Below, one piece after another: positions 21,590-34,009 of a DNA stretch of 64,000 nucleotides. A program made the position numbers and the translations under genes. The notes beneath the pieces are model-generated. The model made no database searches. It saw only the letters and a program-made list of their open reading frames with translations, and had not been told where the DNA came from. Each line of letters starts with the position of its first letter. The first letter of the stretch is position 1. The stretch is from Oncomelania hupensis (taxonomy: Eukaryota; Mollusca; Gastropoda; Littorinimorpha; Pomatiopsidae): positions 54,263,236 through 54,327,235 of the forward strand of contig CM072515.1 in NCBI GenBank assembly GCA_036898135.1, written 5' to 3'.

Positions 21590-22040
21590 GAAAGAAATTT
21601 GTTCTGTAAAAGTTGACAAAACGCAAACCTGTAAAGAGTAGCCAAATGAAACAAAATAAAGTAAATCAATAAATACCTTTGGGAATCCGAAATTCTCACA
21701 ACTCCTTTAGACGAACCGTATCTACTATCGTTTTTTGTTTGTTTGTTTGTTTCTTTCTTTCTTTCTTTTAGTGGACAAACGTAGAACATTAAAAGTAGCC
21801 TAATAAAACGCAACTCAAAAATAGATAAATTCCACACACAGAGTTTCTCAAAGAGCACATAGAAGTCAAACAAACAATAAACTTTTATAGCCAGATGAAA
21901 CAAACTCAATAAATTTAGGAAATTCTTTACAACAACAGAAAAGATTCTATGGAGCTTCAACAGTCAAAATAGCCAAATTGAAATCTAGACAGAATGTTGT
22001 CAATCAAACAAAGTGCTCTCGACAGACATCTTGCAGATTT
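21590..22040. repeat. Degenerate tandem repeat, second block
   Basis: Contains repeated AGTAGCCAAATGAAAC and AATCAATAAATAC phrases related to 18,770-19,260. Confidence 0.4.
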
Positions 22041-22639
22041 TAAAGTATTCAAATAAAAGCAATTAGTGATCGATGGAATTCCTTTAAAACACAGACAGAC
22101 CGAACTTTCTCGATCAGACGGAACTTCCCCGCATCAGAAGTGTTAGTTTGAATAGGGCCAGGCCAAGAGTCTAGGAGCCATTGTAGATCTACTGGCGCTC
22201 GAGACCAAACGCTGAAGCTCTCACGCAGTAATACCCCCTGAAAAGAGACCACAGCGAACCTCCTGCGCCGCGTGCCCCGGACACAGACAAAGCGTAGCAG
22301 AGCCTGCTAAGACATACACACCCTACTTAGCACATGCCTCACTTCAGCAGGCTCAGACAATCTGTAGGCCCTTTTCCCCTTCCCACCCCTCACCCCTCCC
22401 CCACCTCTCCCCATACAACCCCGACACATATATTTGGTTCTAAATTGATTGTCGGAGGTCTGGCAAGCACAGGCTGTATGTAGTATTGACGTATTATATG
22501 CCTCCACCGACCCCGATAATCAGTCTGCTTTCGTTCCAGTCTTTACTATCCCGCCACGAAACTGCGCTTGAATGGAGCGACGGCGCGGCATGTCTTAACT
22601 AAAACACATGACCGATTAATAAGTTTCCAATCCGAAGAC

Positions 22640-22998
22640 GTTACTGTTCAGCAGTCCACGGCATGCTTTTTGTAACGGAGTTCGACATTTCTAACCAGAG
22701 AAGGTCTAACCCCTAACATTTCCAAGACAGTATTCTGAGATTCATCGAGGAACTCCTTTTGCGAGGAAGACGTCATTCTGAGCTCAAAAGGATTACTACG
22801 CTCTAATATTTGTAGATTATAGTCACACGACACCGGAGCGTATAGGCGACTGCTGGTCACATTATTCTGACACCAGCGAACCAGTGGATGTAAGGGGAAT
22901 TGCACGGAAAATAATATGGTCACACGTTGGCCAATCCGGGATTCGAGCCAGGTAGATCTACTTTTCGGTTATTAGTTAATCGCTCTACCAACAAATCT
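22640..22998 (-). mobile_element. Possible tRNA-headed SINE, single copy
   Basis: The minus strand near 22,998-22,935 reads GTTGGTAGAGCGATTAACTA, then about 25 bases on CTGGCTCGAATCCCGG, in the spacing of tRNA A and B boxes. Downstream body of about 300 bp has no second copy in this window. Confidence 0.4.
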
Positions 22999-22999
22999 A

Positions 23000-24178
23000 C
23001 AGATTTTCAACCTCAGAATAATCTGCGAGAAATACCTACAGCACCAACAACATTTATATCATGTGTTCGTAGACTTCAAAAAGGCGTTTGACCGAGTCTG
23101 GCATGCAGCTCTGTGGGCAACCATGAGAGTGTATAACATCAGCCCTAAAATTATTGAAGTCATCAAAAGCCTGTATGACAAGGCTACCAGTGCAGTCTTC
23201 CACAACAGCGCCATCGGATACTGGTTCAGAATAACAATCGGTGTGCGTCAGGGATGCCTACTCTCTCCAACACTCTTCAACATCTTCCTAGAGCGCATCA
23301 TGGCAGATGCCTTGGAGACCACGAAGGCACAGTCAGCATAGGGGGAAGAGCAATCTCCAACCTCCGTTTTGCGGATGACATTGATGGATTGGCTGGAGAG
23401 GAACAAGAACTTGAACAGCTGGTACAGAGGCTTGACACCACCTTCAGAGCCTATGGAATAAAAATAAGTGCTGAGAAGACCAAAATGCTGACCGACAACA
23501 CCAAAGGCATCAACACGGACATCAAAGTCCAAGGCCAATCCCTCAACACAGTGCATAGCTTCAAATATTTAGGAGCCATTGTATCAAACAATGGGTCCCT
23601 ACAGGAAGTCCTCTCCAGGATCGCACAAACAACTACTGCCCTGGCGAGGTTGAAGCCAATTTGGAAAGACAGGACCATCAGTCTACATTCCAAGGTAAGT
23701 CTGCTGCGCTCCCTTGTCATCTCCATCTTCCTATATGCTTGCGAAACATGGACCCTCACAGCAGATCTCCAACAAAGAATACAAAGCATGGAGATGAGGT
23801 GCTACAGAAGACTTCTGGGCATTTTCTATACCCAGCACATCACCAACGACGAAGTCCGACAGACCATCACACAAGCCATTGGACAACACGATGACATGCT
23901 CACAGTGGTGAAAAAACGGAAACTCCGATGGTATGGCCACGTCACCAAATCATCAGGTCTTGCAAAGACCATCCTGCAAGGCACAGTGCAAGGAAGTAGA
24001 AGAAGAGGGAGACCGAAAAAGAGGTGGGAGGACAACATTCGAGACTGGACTGGTTTGACACTGAGCGAAACAATCAGGGTTGCTGAGGACAGGGAAAGAT
24101 GGAGTACGCTGGTTAAACGATCATCTGTGGTGCCACTACGACCTCCGAGTTATGGTATAGGATAGGATAGGATAGGAA
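23000..24178 (+). pseudogene. RTE-like non-LTR retrotransposon, longest copy (broken reverse transcriptase)
   Basis: Encodes the reverse transcriptase from the palm region onward: a VFVDFKKAFDRVWH block with the first catalytic Asp, a GVRQGCLLSPTLFN block, then FADDIDG with the catalytic Asp pair, and a C-terminal part (WYGHVTKSSGL, KRWEDNIRDW). A one-base loss near 23,316 puts the two halves in different frames (23,063-23,341 and 23,254-24,165), so it cannot make a full enzyme. The endonuclease and 5' RT part are absent (5' truncation). Ends in (GGATA)n at 24,153-24,177. It most resembles the RTE-type endonuclease/RT family common in invertebrates. The clade call is from motif wording only. 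Confidence 0.88.
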
Positions 24179-24721
24179 TTGAGCTACCCGGCCCCGGGCT
24201 ACGCTCTGAAAAAGCTCAACCTTTTTGATCTCTGACAAAGTGTGTTTATCGCTCACCGCTGTCGATATTTTTCACGACAAATGTCACTACGGATCTTGAC
24301 AAGCTTCAATGTATGCCGTCTAAGCAACCTTTTATTAGCCACTGTCAAGCAGCTGCACATAGAAAGTAAGTGTAAGCGAAAATAAATTGCTTATTGTAAC
24401 GTACGTGTGTATTGAAAAGTTTTGGTTTTTTTTAAACAACAGCAAAATGTGAGCACCAGCATTCGCCTACATATTGAATTCTGGAACAAAAGGGACTTAA
24501 CTGCATCTCACGATGAGAAAGACGCGCGTCCCGTATTACCTAGGTTCAAACAGAAGCACGCAAGGCGCAGAAACGAGAGTCCAGTTAAATGTGTAGCCTG
24601 CAGGTTCCAGTGAGGAAAATGTCATCATCCGGCACTGATACCATTTTCTCCGATGCAAGAAAACAGGAAGTGGAGGAAATAAAAGGAGAGGAATAGGAGG
24701 AGGCAGGAAAAAAGAAAAAGA

Positions 24722-24753
<32 letters not shown>

Positions 24754-24884
24754 GAGAGAGTAGAGGAAAAAAGGAGATAAAGACAGAAAAGAGATGGGAA
24801 ACAGGGTTGATTGTGGAATGGAGTGCTGTGTTGAAAACTATATTTTTGTCAGTGGAAAATCTACCAATCGGCACATATTTTGTT

Positions 24885-26540
24885 CAAGAAGTGGGTTACA
24901 GGTAGTTTGACGGTGGGTCTATTGTTGTGGGCTCTGCACAATGAATGCTATTCCCACATCCTTCGTCTACGGAGATCGCTAGTATAATCACCCTATGACT
25001 AATCTTAATACATTATATGTTTAGCTCGGAGTCATCGTTAAAGTTCCGAGTATCTTATTTCAGCTGGGCGCCTTTTGCATGCACCAGGTCAAGTCGGCCG
25101 GCATTTTCACGATGTTCTTAGGCGTCGTAAACTAACCCTAACCCCTAATCCTAACTCTAATCCTTACTAAGACTACGATAGCACTGTGCGCAAGTGTCGA
25201 ATTTGTAATGCGTCGACCAATCAGAAAGCCCCAGTCGCTCCCAGTCAAAATAATACAGGAACTTTGACAATGTCACACCGGTCTGTGTGCGGAAATTCTA
25301 GAGATAGAGAAAAAATAGTAAAACCTCACTGAAACACTAGCTCTCGCAAGGCTATGAAACATAGGTAGTCCAGCCACTTGTTAACAGTAAATATCACACA
25401 TTCCTCTACACAAGTTTCTAAACACTATACTAACTTAAATATCCAAAAGTAATATACTAGGATTAACTTATCATCCAAATTCACTTCGAGAAGTTCGCTT
25501 GATGGGTCATGCTGCTACTGTCTCGATATTTGCTAATGTCTCATCATTGGGCTATTCTTCTGGTTGGCCTAAACTTTTCAGGAGAGTGGACTACCGCACA
25601 GTCCTTCTAGATCAGTGTTAGTACGTTTCTTCTTGCACTTAGCTGATTCGTTGAGGTGTGGTGATGGTGTCTCCTCCTTTGTTGTTGACTATTGGGCTAT
25701 CGGAGCTCAGTACCCGATGCTCCACTGCAGGCCGAATGTCAGGGTTGACTCTCAGTGGTCTGTCTCCTGCATCGGACCAACAAGCCTGCACGTCTGCAAA
25801 ACATAAAACGAGTTTCTGCAATGCCTTGTTTACTAAGGGTGTGCAGAGCGTCTCACTGATGGCAGAAACAGCCCTCAGTGATCGTGTCCATTTATACAAA
25901 CAATAGACGAACAATCTTCTACGTCCGTGGTCCACTGGAATCTCCAACATACTTCCTATACATATACATATAATGGCTAAACTAAACACAGGGAGAAGTA
26001 ATTAATAATATACACATTCACCGGTACAGCCACTGGTCTGCAATAATACACATAAGAGAAACAACAGTTGGAAAGTAGTGCTACCTCGTGGTTCGAAAAC
26101 AGGTCGCGGGTCAGCCACGTGGTTAAGCTAAGTTTTACAAACATTCACAATCATTAAACATGGCCAGACTTCACACGCATAATACAACAATATTATTAAT
26201 AAACGCGATGAAACAAAAGATGATCATATCTTTTTTGACAATGTCAGGCGTGGCTATACTGCGAAAAATGAATTTCACCATCACCTGCTTAGTCTTCAGC
26301 TAGAGAGATCTTTCAGCGTGCGTCTTCCTCGGTTGATGTTTGGACAAAAAATGACTACCTAAACTGTGGTCAAGCTAAAGCCCGCGAAATTCTCGTGAGA
26401 CCTTAGCGCCTTCTAGCTGGTGGCTATACGTCAGCTTGAGTCACTGCCTACCCTAGCGAAGATTAGCTTACACACTTAGCACAGTCATGACTTGTGTCTC
26501 TGCTAGGCAGCGACTTTAATTTAAAAAGGCTACAGCAGGC
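24885..26540 (-). repeat. Left arm of a long inverted duplication
   Basis: Reverse-complement homology with 26,820-28,262 in collinear order: the TTGTGCAGAGCCCA block (24,930 against 28,215), the ATGTTTCATAGCC and GTGGCTGGAC blocks (25,350 against 28,030), GGAGATTCCAGTGGACCACG (25,935 against 27,455), and CAGACCAGTGGCTGTACC (26,030 against 27,350). The arms differ by many substitutions and by an insert of about 200 bp in this arm near 25,020-25,290. No recognised protein. Confidence 0.8.
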
Positions 26541-26589
26541 TAACTATTGAAGGTGTGATACCGTAGTGCATGGTCTAAATAGCCTATTT

Positions 26590-26755
26590 GACAGGTAGTA
26601 AGGAAAGAAGAAAAAGAAGAAGGAGGAGAAAAGAAACAAGAAAGAGAGGGAGGGAAAGATAGAGAGAGAGAGAGAGGAAGGGAGGAAGAGGAAGAGAGAG
26701 GGAGGGAGAGAGGGAGGGAGGGAGGGAGTGGGAACCAGAGAGATAGCGGGGAAAA
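26590..26755. repeat. GA-rich purine tract between inverted arms
   Basis: Imperfect AAG, GAGG and GA repeats form the centre of the inverted duplication. Confidence 0.75.
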
Positions 26756-26819
26756 GTTGAATGGAAGAGCCCCAGTTTTAATCAGCATAGTTTGAGATTT
26801 TGCTTGTTTAGTCAGTTAG

Positions 26820-28262
26820 ATTTAGAAGGTTACTGTTAGTCTCTAGCAGACGACAGAAGTGATCATGCGTAACAGTTGTAGCCGGACGCCCGCACAGCTA
26901 GTGACATCATCGCAGCTGACGGTAGAGGGCTTAGAATTTTACAGCCTCTCAGATTTCTTCAGCCAATCAGATCACAGCACCGTTAGGTAGAACCAGTTCT
27001 GACTGGGTAGGCCGAGGCTAGGTAGAAAGTCAGTCTTTGTTGAAACGCTGAGCAGTACACAGTACACTCAAGCAGAAATCTCTCTCCTGAGAAGATTAGA
27101 CAGAAGTACTTGTTGAATATTCGAATTCAATCAAGTTAGCCACAGCCTCACATTGTCAAACAGGTAAATGAACATACTTCTGTTTCATCGTGATATATTT
27201 ATATTATTGTTGAATTATGTTTGTGAAATTTGCTATGCACAGAATGAATTGTTAGTCCGACGTTACGTGTCCACGTGTCGATCACGACCGGCCGACGCCA
27301 TGTTATATTATGTATGGATCCATTGTTGTTTAACTTATATGTATGCTTGCAGACCAGTGGCTGTACCAGAGAATGTTTATAATATTAATTCTTTCTCTAT
27401 GTGTATAGTTAGCCATGTTTTATATTTATATATGTATAGGAAATTAGAGTGGAGATTCCAGTGGACCACGGACTTAGCAGAATGTTCGTCGCTTATATAT
27501 AGAGATGTGGAGCTAATCACAGAGGGCTACTTCAGCCTTCAGTGAGATGCTCTGCACATACCTATTATTCAGGGTTGTGCATAATTTCGTCTCATATGTT
27601 ACAGACGAGCAGGCGTTATATCGTGAGCCCAACTCGGCGAACAACAAAACCAAGTCGTCGCTGAATGTTGGCTGCCAAGGCATCTCCACATTGCGCGAAG
27701 ATAGCCCACCAGTCTAACCACAGGGAGAAAACTCCAAGACAACACAGCGTGTCAAGGATTCAACCGCAACACAGCTCTTCGGACACTGAGCTAAGTACAC
27801 AGCCTTCAGTGCACCAAACTCTGTATAAACGGGACCACAGTAGTCCATTCTTAAGATCTGACCATTAGGGCAGAAAGTATCCAGTGCCCGATGATGATAA
27901 AGTAGCTGCCTAGACCTATCAGCGAGCGAACCATTCGCATTGACATTTGAACTTTTAAGTTAGTTTCGTACATCGCAGATCATGTATAGAGTAGAGGAAA
28001 TAAATGTGTGATTTTTACTGTTATTAAGTGGCTGGACCACATATGTTTCATAGCCGTGTGAACGCTAGTGTGACAGTGATCTTTTACCATTTTTCTATCT
28101 ATCTCTGTACCCCAGCCTAAACACAGACCGAACTAAACAAATAAATGTATTAAGGTAATTCACAGGGTGATTCACTAGCGGTCCCCATAGAGTAAGACGA
28201 GAGGGTTATAGCAGTCCATTGTGCAGAGCCCAGCAACAATAAAACCCCACGTCACAGTGAGT
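26820..28262 (+). repeat. Right arm of a long inverted duplication
   Basis: Partner of 24,885-26,540. An AATAAATGTGTG phrase near 28,000 and ATGTATTAAGGTAATTCACA near 28,150 are shared with the other arm. Ends at a GT microsatellite. Short ORFs such as 27,168-27,545 are not conserved in the other arm and are not supported as genes. Confidence 0.8.
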
Positions 28263-28275
28263 GTGTGTGTGTTGG

Positions 28276-28324
<49 letters not shown>

Positions 28325-28413
28325 TGGAGATGAGGCAAATAGACAAAGAGGCAGATAGACAGAGGGAGAAGAGAGAAAGACAGAGACAGAGAGAGGAAAA
28401 GAGGGGTACAGAG

Positions 28414-28495
<82 letters not shown>

Positions 28496-28497
28496 GT
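28261..28497. repeat. (GT)n, GAAA and (GA)n compound microsatellite
   Basis: GT tract, purine-rich spacer, GAAA repeats, then about 55 bp of GA ending in a G run. Confidence 0.95.
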
Positions 28498-28499
28498 TG

Positions 28500-28820
28500 C
28501 CTTCGGAAAGAATGTTAATCATTATGCAAAACTGTGGAGCAGGTAGTGGGAGACGTGCGGTCAGAGGTAGAATGAAGGTGAAGGTCGGAGAAAGAGGCGA
28601 CGCATACTAGTGCTTGGCTGTCTCTAGTCGTGCCAGATCTGTAACAGCCGGCGTGTTTAATTGCCGTGGTAGGGGCTGGGTTTTTGTCAGGAATTGGACG
28701 TGATCGTAACAATCAAGCGAAACATCTGCCTCAGCCGATAACTGTGTCAGGCCGTCTACCATGCTTTTATCACAGAATATGGGTATACCCATATTCTTTG
28801 CTTTTATCATGAATCATCAT
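28500..28820. other. No gene seen
   Basis: Apparently unique sequence without a supported ORF. ATATGGGTATACCCATAT at about 28,778-28,795 is an 18-base perfect palindrome. Confidence 0.4.
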
Positions 28821-28849
28821 CATCATCTTCTTCTTCTTCTTCTTCTTCC

Positions 28850-28932
<83 letters not shown>

Positions 28933-28968
28933 TGGTTTACTTGTTTCAAATAAACATGCGCGTGCGCT

Positions 28969-28999
<31 letters not shown>

Positions 29000-29006
29000 C
29001 CATACC

Positions 29007-29038
<32 letters not shown>

Positions 29039-29048
29039 CACACACACA
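28815..29048. repeat. (ATC), (TTC), (CT)n and (CA)n microsatellites
   Basis: Short ATC and TTC runs, about 75 bp of CT, a spacer, then about 75 bp of CA with CCC interruptions. Confidence 0.95.
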
Positions 29049-29059
29049 ATCTCAAGTCG

Positions 29060-29675
29060 GGCCAAAAAGTTGAATTTGCCTACTCCATAAACAATAACTT
29101 TACAGAAGCAGTTTTGTCAAACACTGGCAATATATCACGGAGTGTTCCTTTTAATCTTTTTCCTGAATCTAAACACTGTCCAATAAATCGCTTTATTTTG
29201 GGTTTGAAGCCACAATCAAGACGGTCCAAGGCATTGAAAATCAATTCATTTGTTAGAACAAAGATTATGTGTCTACAAGCTGAGTAGTTAGTACCGACTT
29301 TAGCTTTCAAGTAACTTCCTTCAGTAGACCGTAAAGAGTTACCATAAACACTGCAGGTTGTCAGCTATCTCTCTGCACGTAACACCAGTCAGCGCGAACA
29401 GATTTACGTCAATGATGTCGTCAATGTTCATGTTGCTTCTGTAGACTGCTACATTTATTCCCTAAACAACAACAGCAACAACAACAACAACACAATAACA
29501 AAAACAACAATCAACCGCGTCGGAAGATATTTGGTAGTGGGAGGGGTGATGGGGTGGGGGCGGGAAGGGGATTAGGGAGGTGAGTAGTGGGAGGGGAAAT
29601 TATTGATAATACTATTTTTGTACAGGATCTTTGTACACATTCTGCTGACAGTAAGTATCGTAGTATGTTTTAGAT
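29060..29675. other. No gene seen
   Basis: Contains a phrase of about 50 bp, ACAGATTTACGTCAATGATG and surroundings (29,375-29,425), repeated at 31,945-31,995, and a CAA microsatellite at 29,465-29,510. No credible gene. Confidence 0.4.
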
Positions 29676-29685
29676 TGTGTGGTGT

Positions 29686-29713
29686 GAGTGTGTGTGTGTG
29701 TGTGGGTGTGTGG

Positions 29714-29806
<93 letters not shown>
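29686..29806. repeat. (GT)n-(GA)n compound microsatellite
   Basis: GT repeat with GGG interruptions joined to about 70 bp of GA. Confidence 0.95.
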
Positions 29807-29811
<5 letters not shown>

Positions 29812-30003
29812 GTCCCATGGCCATCGAAATCAGATCCGTGTCACAAGCGTGATTGATCTTGACAAATAATGCATGTTTATTTGAAGAAAAATCATCGTTA
29901 CAACTACAATGACGTCATTATTTTGTTTTTATGTGTGACTAATTTTCTAAAAACTTCAAACAATACATGGTGGTTTTTAGCGTACTTACCGAAGCAATCA
30001 AAT

Positions 30004-30007
<4 letters not shown>

Positions 30008-30082
<75 letters not shown>
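30008..30082. repeat. (CT)n microsatellite
   Basis: Uninterrupted CT tract. Confidence 0.95.
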
Positions 30083-30085
<3 letters not shown>

Positions 30086-30251
30086 CATCGTCCGAAAAGT
30101 TGAGGGAGGGGGTGGGGAGTGAGTCAAAAATGAAACGTTCCCGCCCCCTCCCCCCCCCTACCCTATGTACAGAGAATGGGGGGTGGGGGGAAGGGAGGGT
30201 AGGATAGGGGGCGGCTGTCCCATCTGTCCCCCTGGTTCCGATGCCACTGCC

Positions 30252-30316
<65 letters not shown>
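30252..30316. repeat. (AAT)n microsatellite
   Basis: Uninterrupted AAT tract of about 65 bp. No SINE could be recognised beside it. Confidence 0.95.
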
Positions 30317-30317
<1 letters not shown>

Positions 30318-30319
30318 TC

Positions 30320-32280
30320 ACTGTGATGATATTCTGGGGAAGATACGTTTATCTTACTAGGGGGTAAGACTTATTGATAGATGGGCGATGTGCTACCACT
30401 ATCGATCGTTCTTTTACCAGAATTCCGTAAGTTGTGTGAGAGACAGATCACGGCACTTAGGTCACATAAAATTTATATTTGTTCTCGGGAATTTTAGTAT
30501 CATTTGGCTCAACTTGAGAACCGGTGATGACTAATCAAAAGACTAGGTTATTATGTCTCAAGAGAAGAAAACTAATAACTACACAACAATACAAATAGAA
30601 TGACACCAGTCGTATGTATGTAATTTCACTTTTTATATATTCAACACAAACTTTAACATTTCTGCATTAATCGGTAAATTAATAAGTAATATAGTTCCAA
30701 GTGCTGGGAAAATGTCTTAACAGGTTTCTTTCGTCATTTGCTACCTGCGGTTACGATTTTCACTGTTCGTAAGTTTCAAAGGTTCTAGTTTCTCGAGGGT
30801 ATGACTCAGTTTTGGTGGGTGACTTAGCTAAGGTAAGTCGGGTCGCTCTTGAAGCTGTGGGGTTTGGACGTGGTCAGGTAGAATCGTGGTAGTTCTCCTT
30901 GGTTCCACGGGAGCGACGGTCAGGCGTTCGTCTCCACAAACGTGATGATCCCAGGCCCGACCTGTAAAAGTCGGAGCTCTGGCTACAGTATTCTCGTTAG
31001 CTATAAGGGTGCGGTCTCCTCTGCAAATGTCTATAGCATCAGACACCTGCAGGGTTCCCATATGCACAATTCAATTCGAATCTTAAGGCTAAGGTACATC
31101 AAACCACATGCATACTGTCTCAGAAACAATAATCTGTTTCTGCAACTATATATATCAAGAACATATTATTTATACATGGCAATCAATATACACTAAACAT
31201 ACACATATCAAAACTATTAGTGTTATCTTACTTGTAGACTCTGGGACTCGTGAAATCGTCTTTTATGTCTCTAGCACCCTCTTGATGAGATGGAGATAGA
31301 CGAACACTGCAGTTTGTTCCTTTGGTCGACCCTCACAGCTTAACAGTTCTTTTGCGACTGATCAGTTGAGATTTGGTCCCCAAAGGTATGCAAAAGTTCC
31401 CAATAGTCTTCTGACCAATCGTGTTTAGCTCTCGTTTTCGTTAATCTCGCATCTACAGAATTATGGTTCTAATTTGAATAGTTCCTCCCCTTCTCTCTTG
31501 TCACTGGGCACGCATAATCACTTTTCAAGTGGAGTATCAGGGATAGAGTGAAGAACAGATGCAATAACGATAAGCGGTGTCTGCCCAATCCTGGTGACAT
31601 CATCTTAGTAACTTTTGGCTGGAGTGAGCTACTTAGTGTCTCATAGTGCAGTAAGTTATTTAATCGAAGACAACGCTATGGTTAGTTTTTGACTAAAGTA
31701 TGCTATTTAACATTCGTGGTCGCCAAGCCTGTTGATGGTATCGGTAGCTATTGGCGGTGTGCCTGTTTCAAGGAAGTTAATTTGCCATGTGTGGGCTGCT
31801 TGTTAGCTAACTGTTGTATTAATGTCCAGTTTCGTTTCGCTGGTATCTCTGTTTCGCTAAGCTAATTTCCTACATGTTTGTCGTCAATATTTATGCTGTT
31901 ACACTCACTTTGGGGAATAGATATTGTTAAATGTTTATGCACGTACATCAGTCACCGCAGACAGATTTACGTCAATGATGTCGTCAGTGAACGCGATGCA
32001 CTTGATCAGAGTGGTGTTGCTTACTTCGCTCTTTTATCTAGTGTTTTTGGGACTAATGAACTTGACTGCTAAATTAGGACCCTGGTGGACTTTGGATAGT
32101 TACCATGGATACTCCCACAAGCCCTCCTTTCGTCGCTTCCGGTTCAGGAGAACCAATCGATGCTCACGAACGCTGTCGCGAGTTCTTGTTAAAAAGGTGC
32201 TGTTGATGTCATGGAGTGCGAAGTTTGGAAGCCGTCAGATCGAGTTTGTGGCCAAAGGGTAGCCTTACCAAATAAGGAGG
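30320..32280. other. No gene seen
   Basis: About 2 kb of unremarkable sequence. ORFs of 60-110 codons lack any recognisable motif or codon bias. The repeated phrase at 31,945-31,995 is the only structure noted. Confidence 0.4.
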
Positions 32281-32286
32281 TTGTTT

Positions 32287-32426
<140 letters not shown>

Positions 32427-32777
32427 TTGAGGCAATCTTAGACTGAGGTATTTTGTAAACAGAGCCTGCTGGTTATAATAAATATGCCAGAAAATTAGCA
32501 AAGACCTATAGTTTACCTTCATTCTCTCAGATTGGCCAAAGAGTAATATATTTATAGTAAATGGTATTACTATAAAAGATTTCTAATCAACCTATCCTGT
32601 TTGTTGCTTGAAAGCTAGGGCTTGTTCCATAGTGGCATGTTGTGCATATTTCTCCTCCTCATCCTCTTGCTTCTTCTTTTCCACTCTATTTCCATTTGGA
32701 AATTTATATCTAGTGCATCCTTGACTTCCTCATACTACGAGATTAAAAATCCATATAACAAAATCGCGCACAAACCC

Positions 32778-32784
32778 ACACGCG

Positions 32785-32828
<44 letters not shown>

Positions 32829-32836
32829 CGCGCGCA
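32778..32836. repeat. (CG)n-(CA)n microsatellite
   Basis: CG-alternating flanks on both sides of a CA tract, an alternating purine-pyrimidine run. Confidence 0.9.
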
Positions 32837-33394
32837 GCGTGATCTTTATGAGGGCATAAATAATGTTAAGTATCGCAAGCTGTGCCAAGCTTTACATGTT
32901 TATTAGTGGTGCTGGTAAGCCAAGGAAAACTTACCCCCATCTTTTTTTACCAGCTTCACTATAAGTTAACAAGTAAACATTTTAATTAACGTGTCAGAGT
33001 GTCTTTAGCAGAGAGAACTTTTCCTCGCTGTTGTGCCTTCCAAAGTTACTGGAATTGTCGAGAGCCAGGTACCCGTTCACACTAAGTGGTTTGAAGCTAT
33101 TATTATGTGATGTTTCCATTTCTGTGCTACCTTCACATCCAAGCATTCTTTGCAAAAAGCAACTGGATGGCGCTGCAGAACGCTGACGCAGCGGTGGACG
33201 TCACAACACAATATATCACAACACTGCACATGTTTGAAGCACAGATGAGGTAGATGGGACACGCACTTGGCTAAGTAGTGTACCCAGCGGTAGAACAGTT
33301 GAACCGTTGAATGTTAACTGAAGTACAGCTGCAGCAGTTCGAAGCCGATTGGTGTGCCGAAACAAATATAACATGACCGCGAGACACTGCGCCC

Positions 33395-33998
33395 AACGCC
33401 TTCGGATGAGAGTGTAAACAGAGGTCTAGTCTGTGCACGCACGCATTCTATCGGACGGACTTAACAGATCCTGACGCTCGTATCATAGACAGAGGAGTGC
33501 CGGCTACACTTACATCCAGCATGCGCGAGGTCCCTTTCCCTCATACCCAGCTGTCGCCCAGGATTGTGGTCAGTTTGTCGGATTTGATTTCTGACACTTT
33601 AGTATCCCTTTTTATCGGGCAATTCTAGGCCGGCTCCCCTGGGGAAGGCGTAGTCGCAGCCTGTGGCGCGCCCAAAGCCAACCTACCTAATAATAGTTGT
33701 GTTTTTGAAATTTTGATGGGGGAGCAAACCCGAGTACCCCCAAAACGTTGCCCACGTCGCAAGTGAATAATATTAGGAGGAACATAACACCTGTCAGGCG
33801 CCATTGGTTTCTAGCCTGTGGACAAGACAGGTTAGTGCCGCCTTTGATCCCTCGGCCACATTGCTCGCATCTTCTGGGCGTCAGACGATGCGCCCAAATG
33901 CTGGAAGTGGGCGCCTGGGCGGCTTCAGTTAAATCTTGTAGCGGCCAGCGCCTAAAGCAGCTCATGAGCCGGAAAACCGCTATATAAGAGCGACTAAA
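33395..33998 (+). mobile_element. Family A SINE, split by a family C insertion
   Basis: The left part (33,395-33,575) matches the family A body (CTTCGGATGAGAGTGTAAAC, then GACGCTCG, then AGTGCCGGC). The right part (33,870-33,998) matches its 3' region (GGGCGTCAGACGATGCGCCC, GGCCAGCGCCTAAAGCAG, CCGCTATATAAGAGC). A family C fragment lies between. Confidence 0.8.
33576..33870 (-). mobile_element. Family C SINE fragment nested in family A
   Basis: Minus strand shares TGGCGCCTGACAGGTGT and CAAGCCAGAAACCAATGGC-like blocks and the GGCGCGCC site with the elements at 540-735 and 53,340-53,530. The B box is lost. Confidence 0.7.
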
Positions 33999-34009
33999 TA
34001 GTGAAATAC

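Noticed and set aside
25128..25168. Telomeric repeat tract (CCCTAA-like), also 35,927-35,962
   Set aside because: Only two or three degenerate units with irregular spacing, inside ordinary repeat DNA.
29370..31995. LTR pair based on the shared ACAGATTTACGTCAATGATG phrase
   Set aside because: The match is only about 50 bp and lacks LTR termini or an internal gag/pol region.
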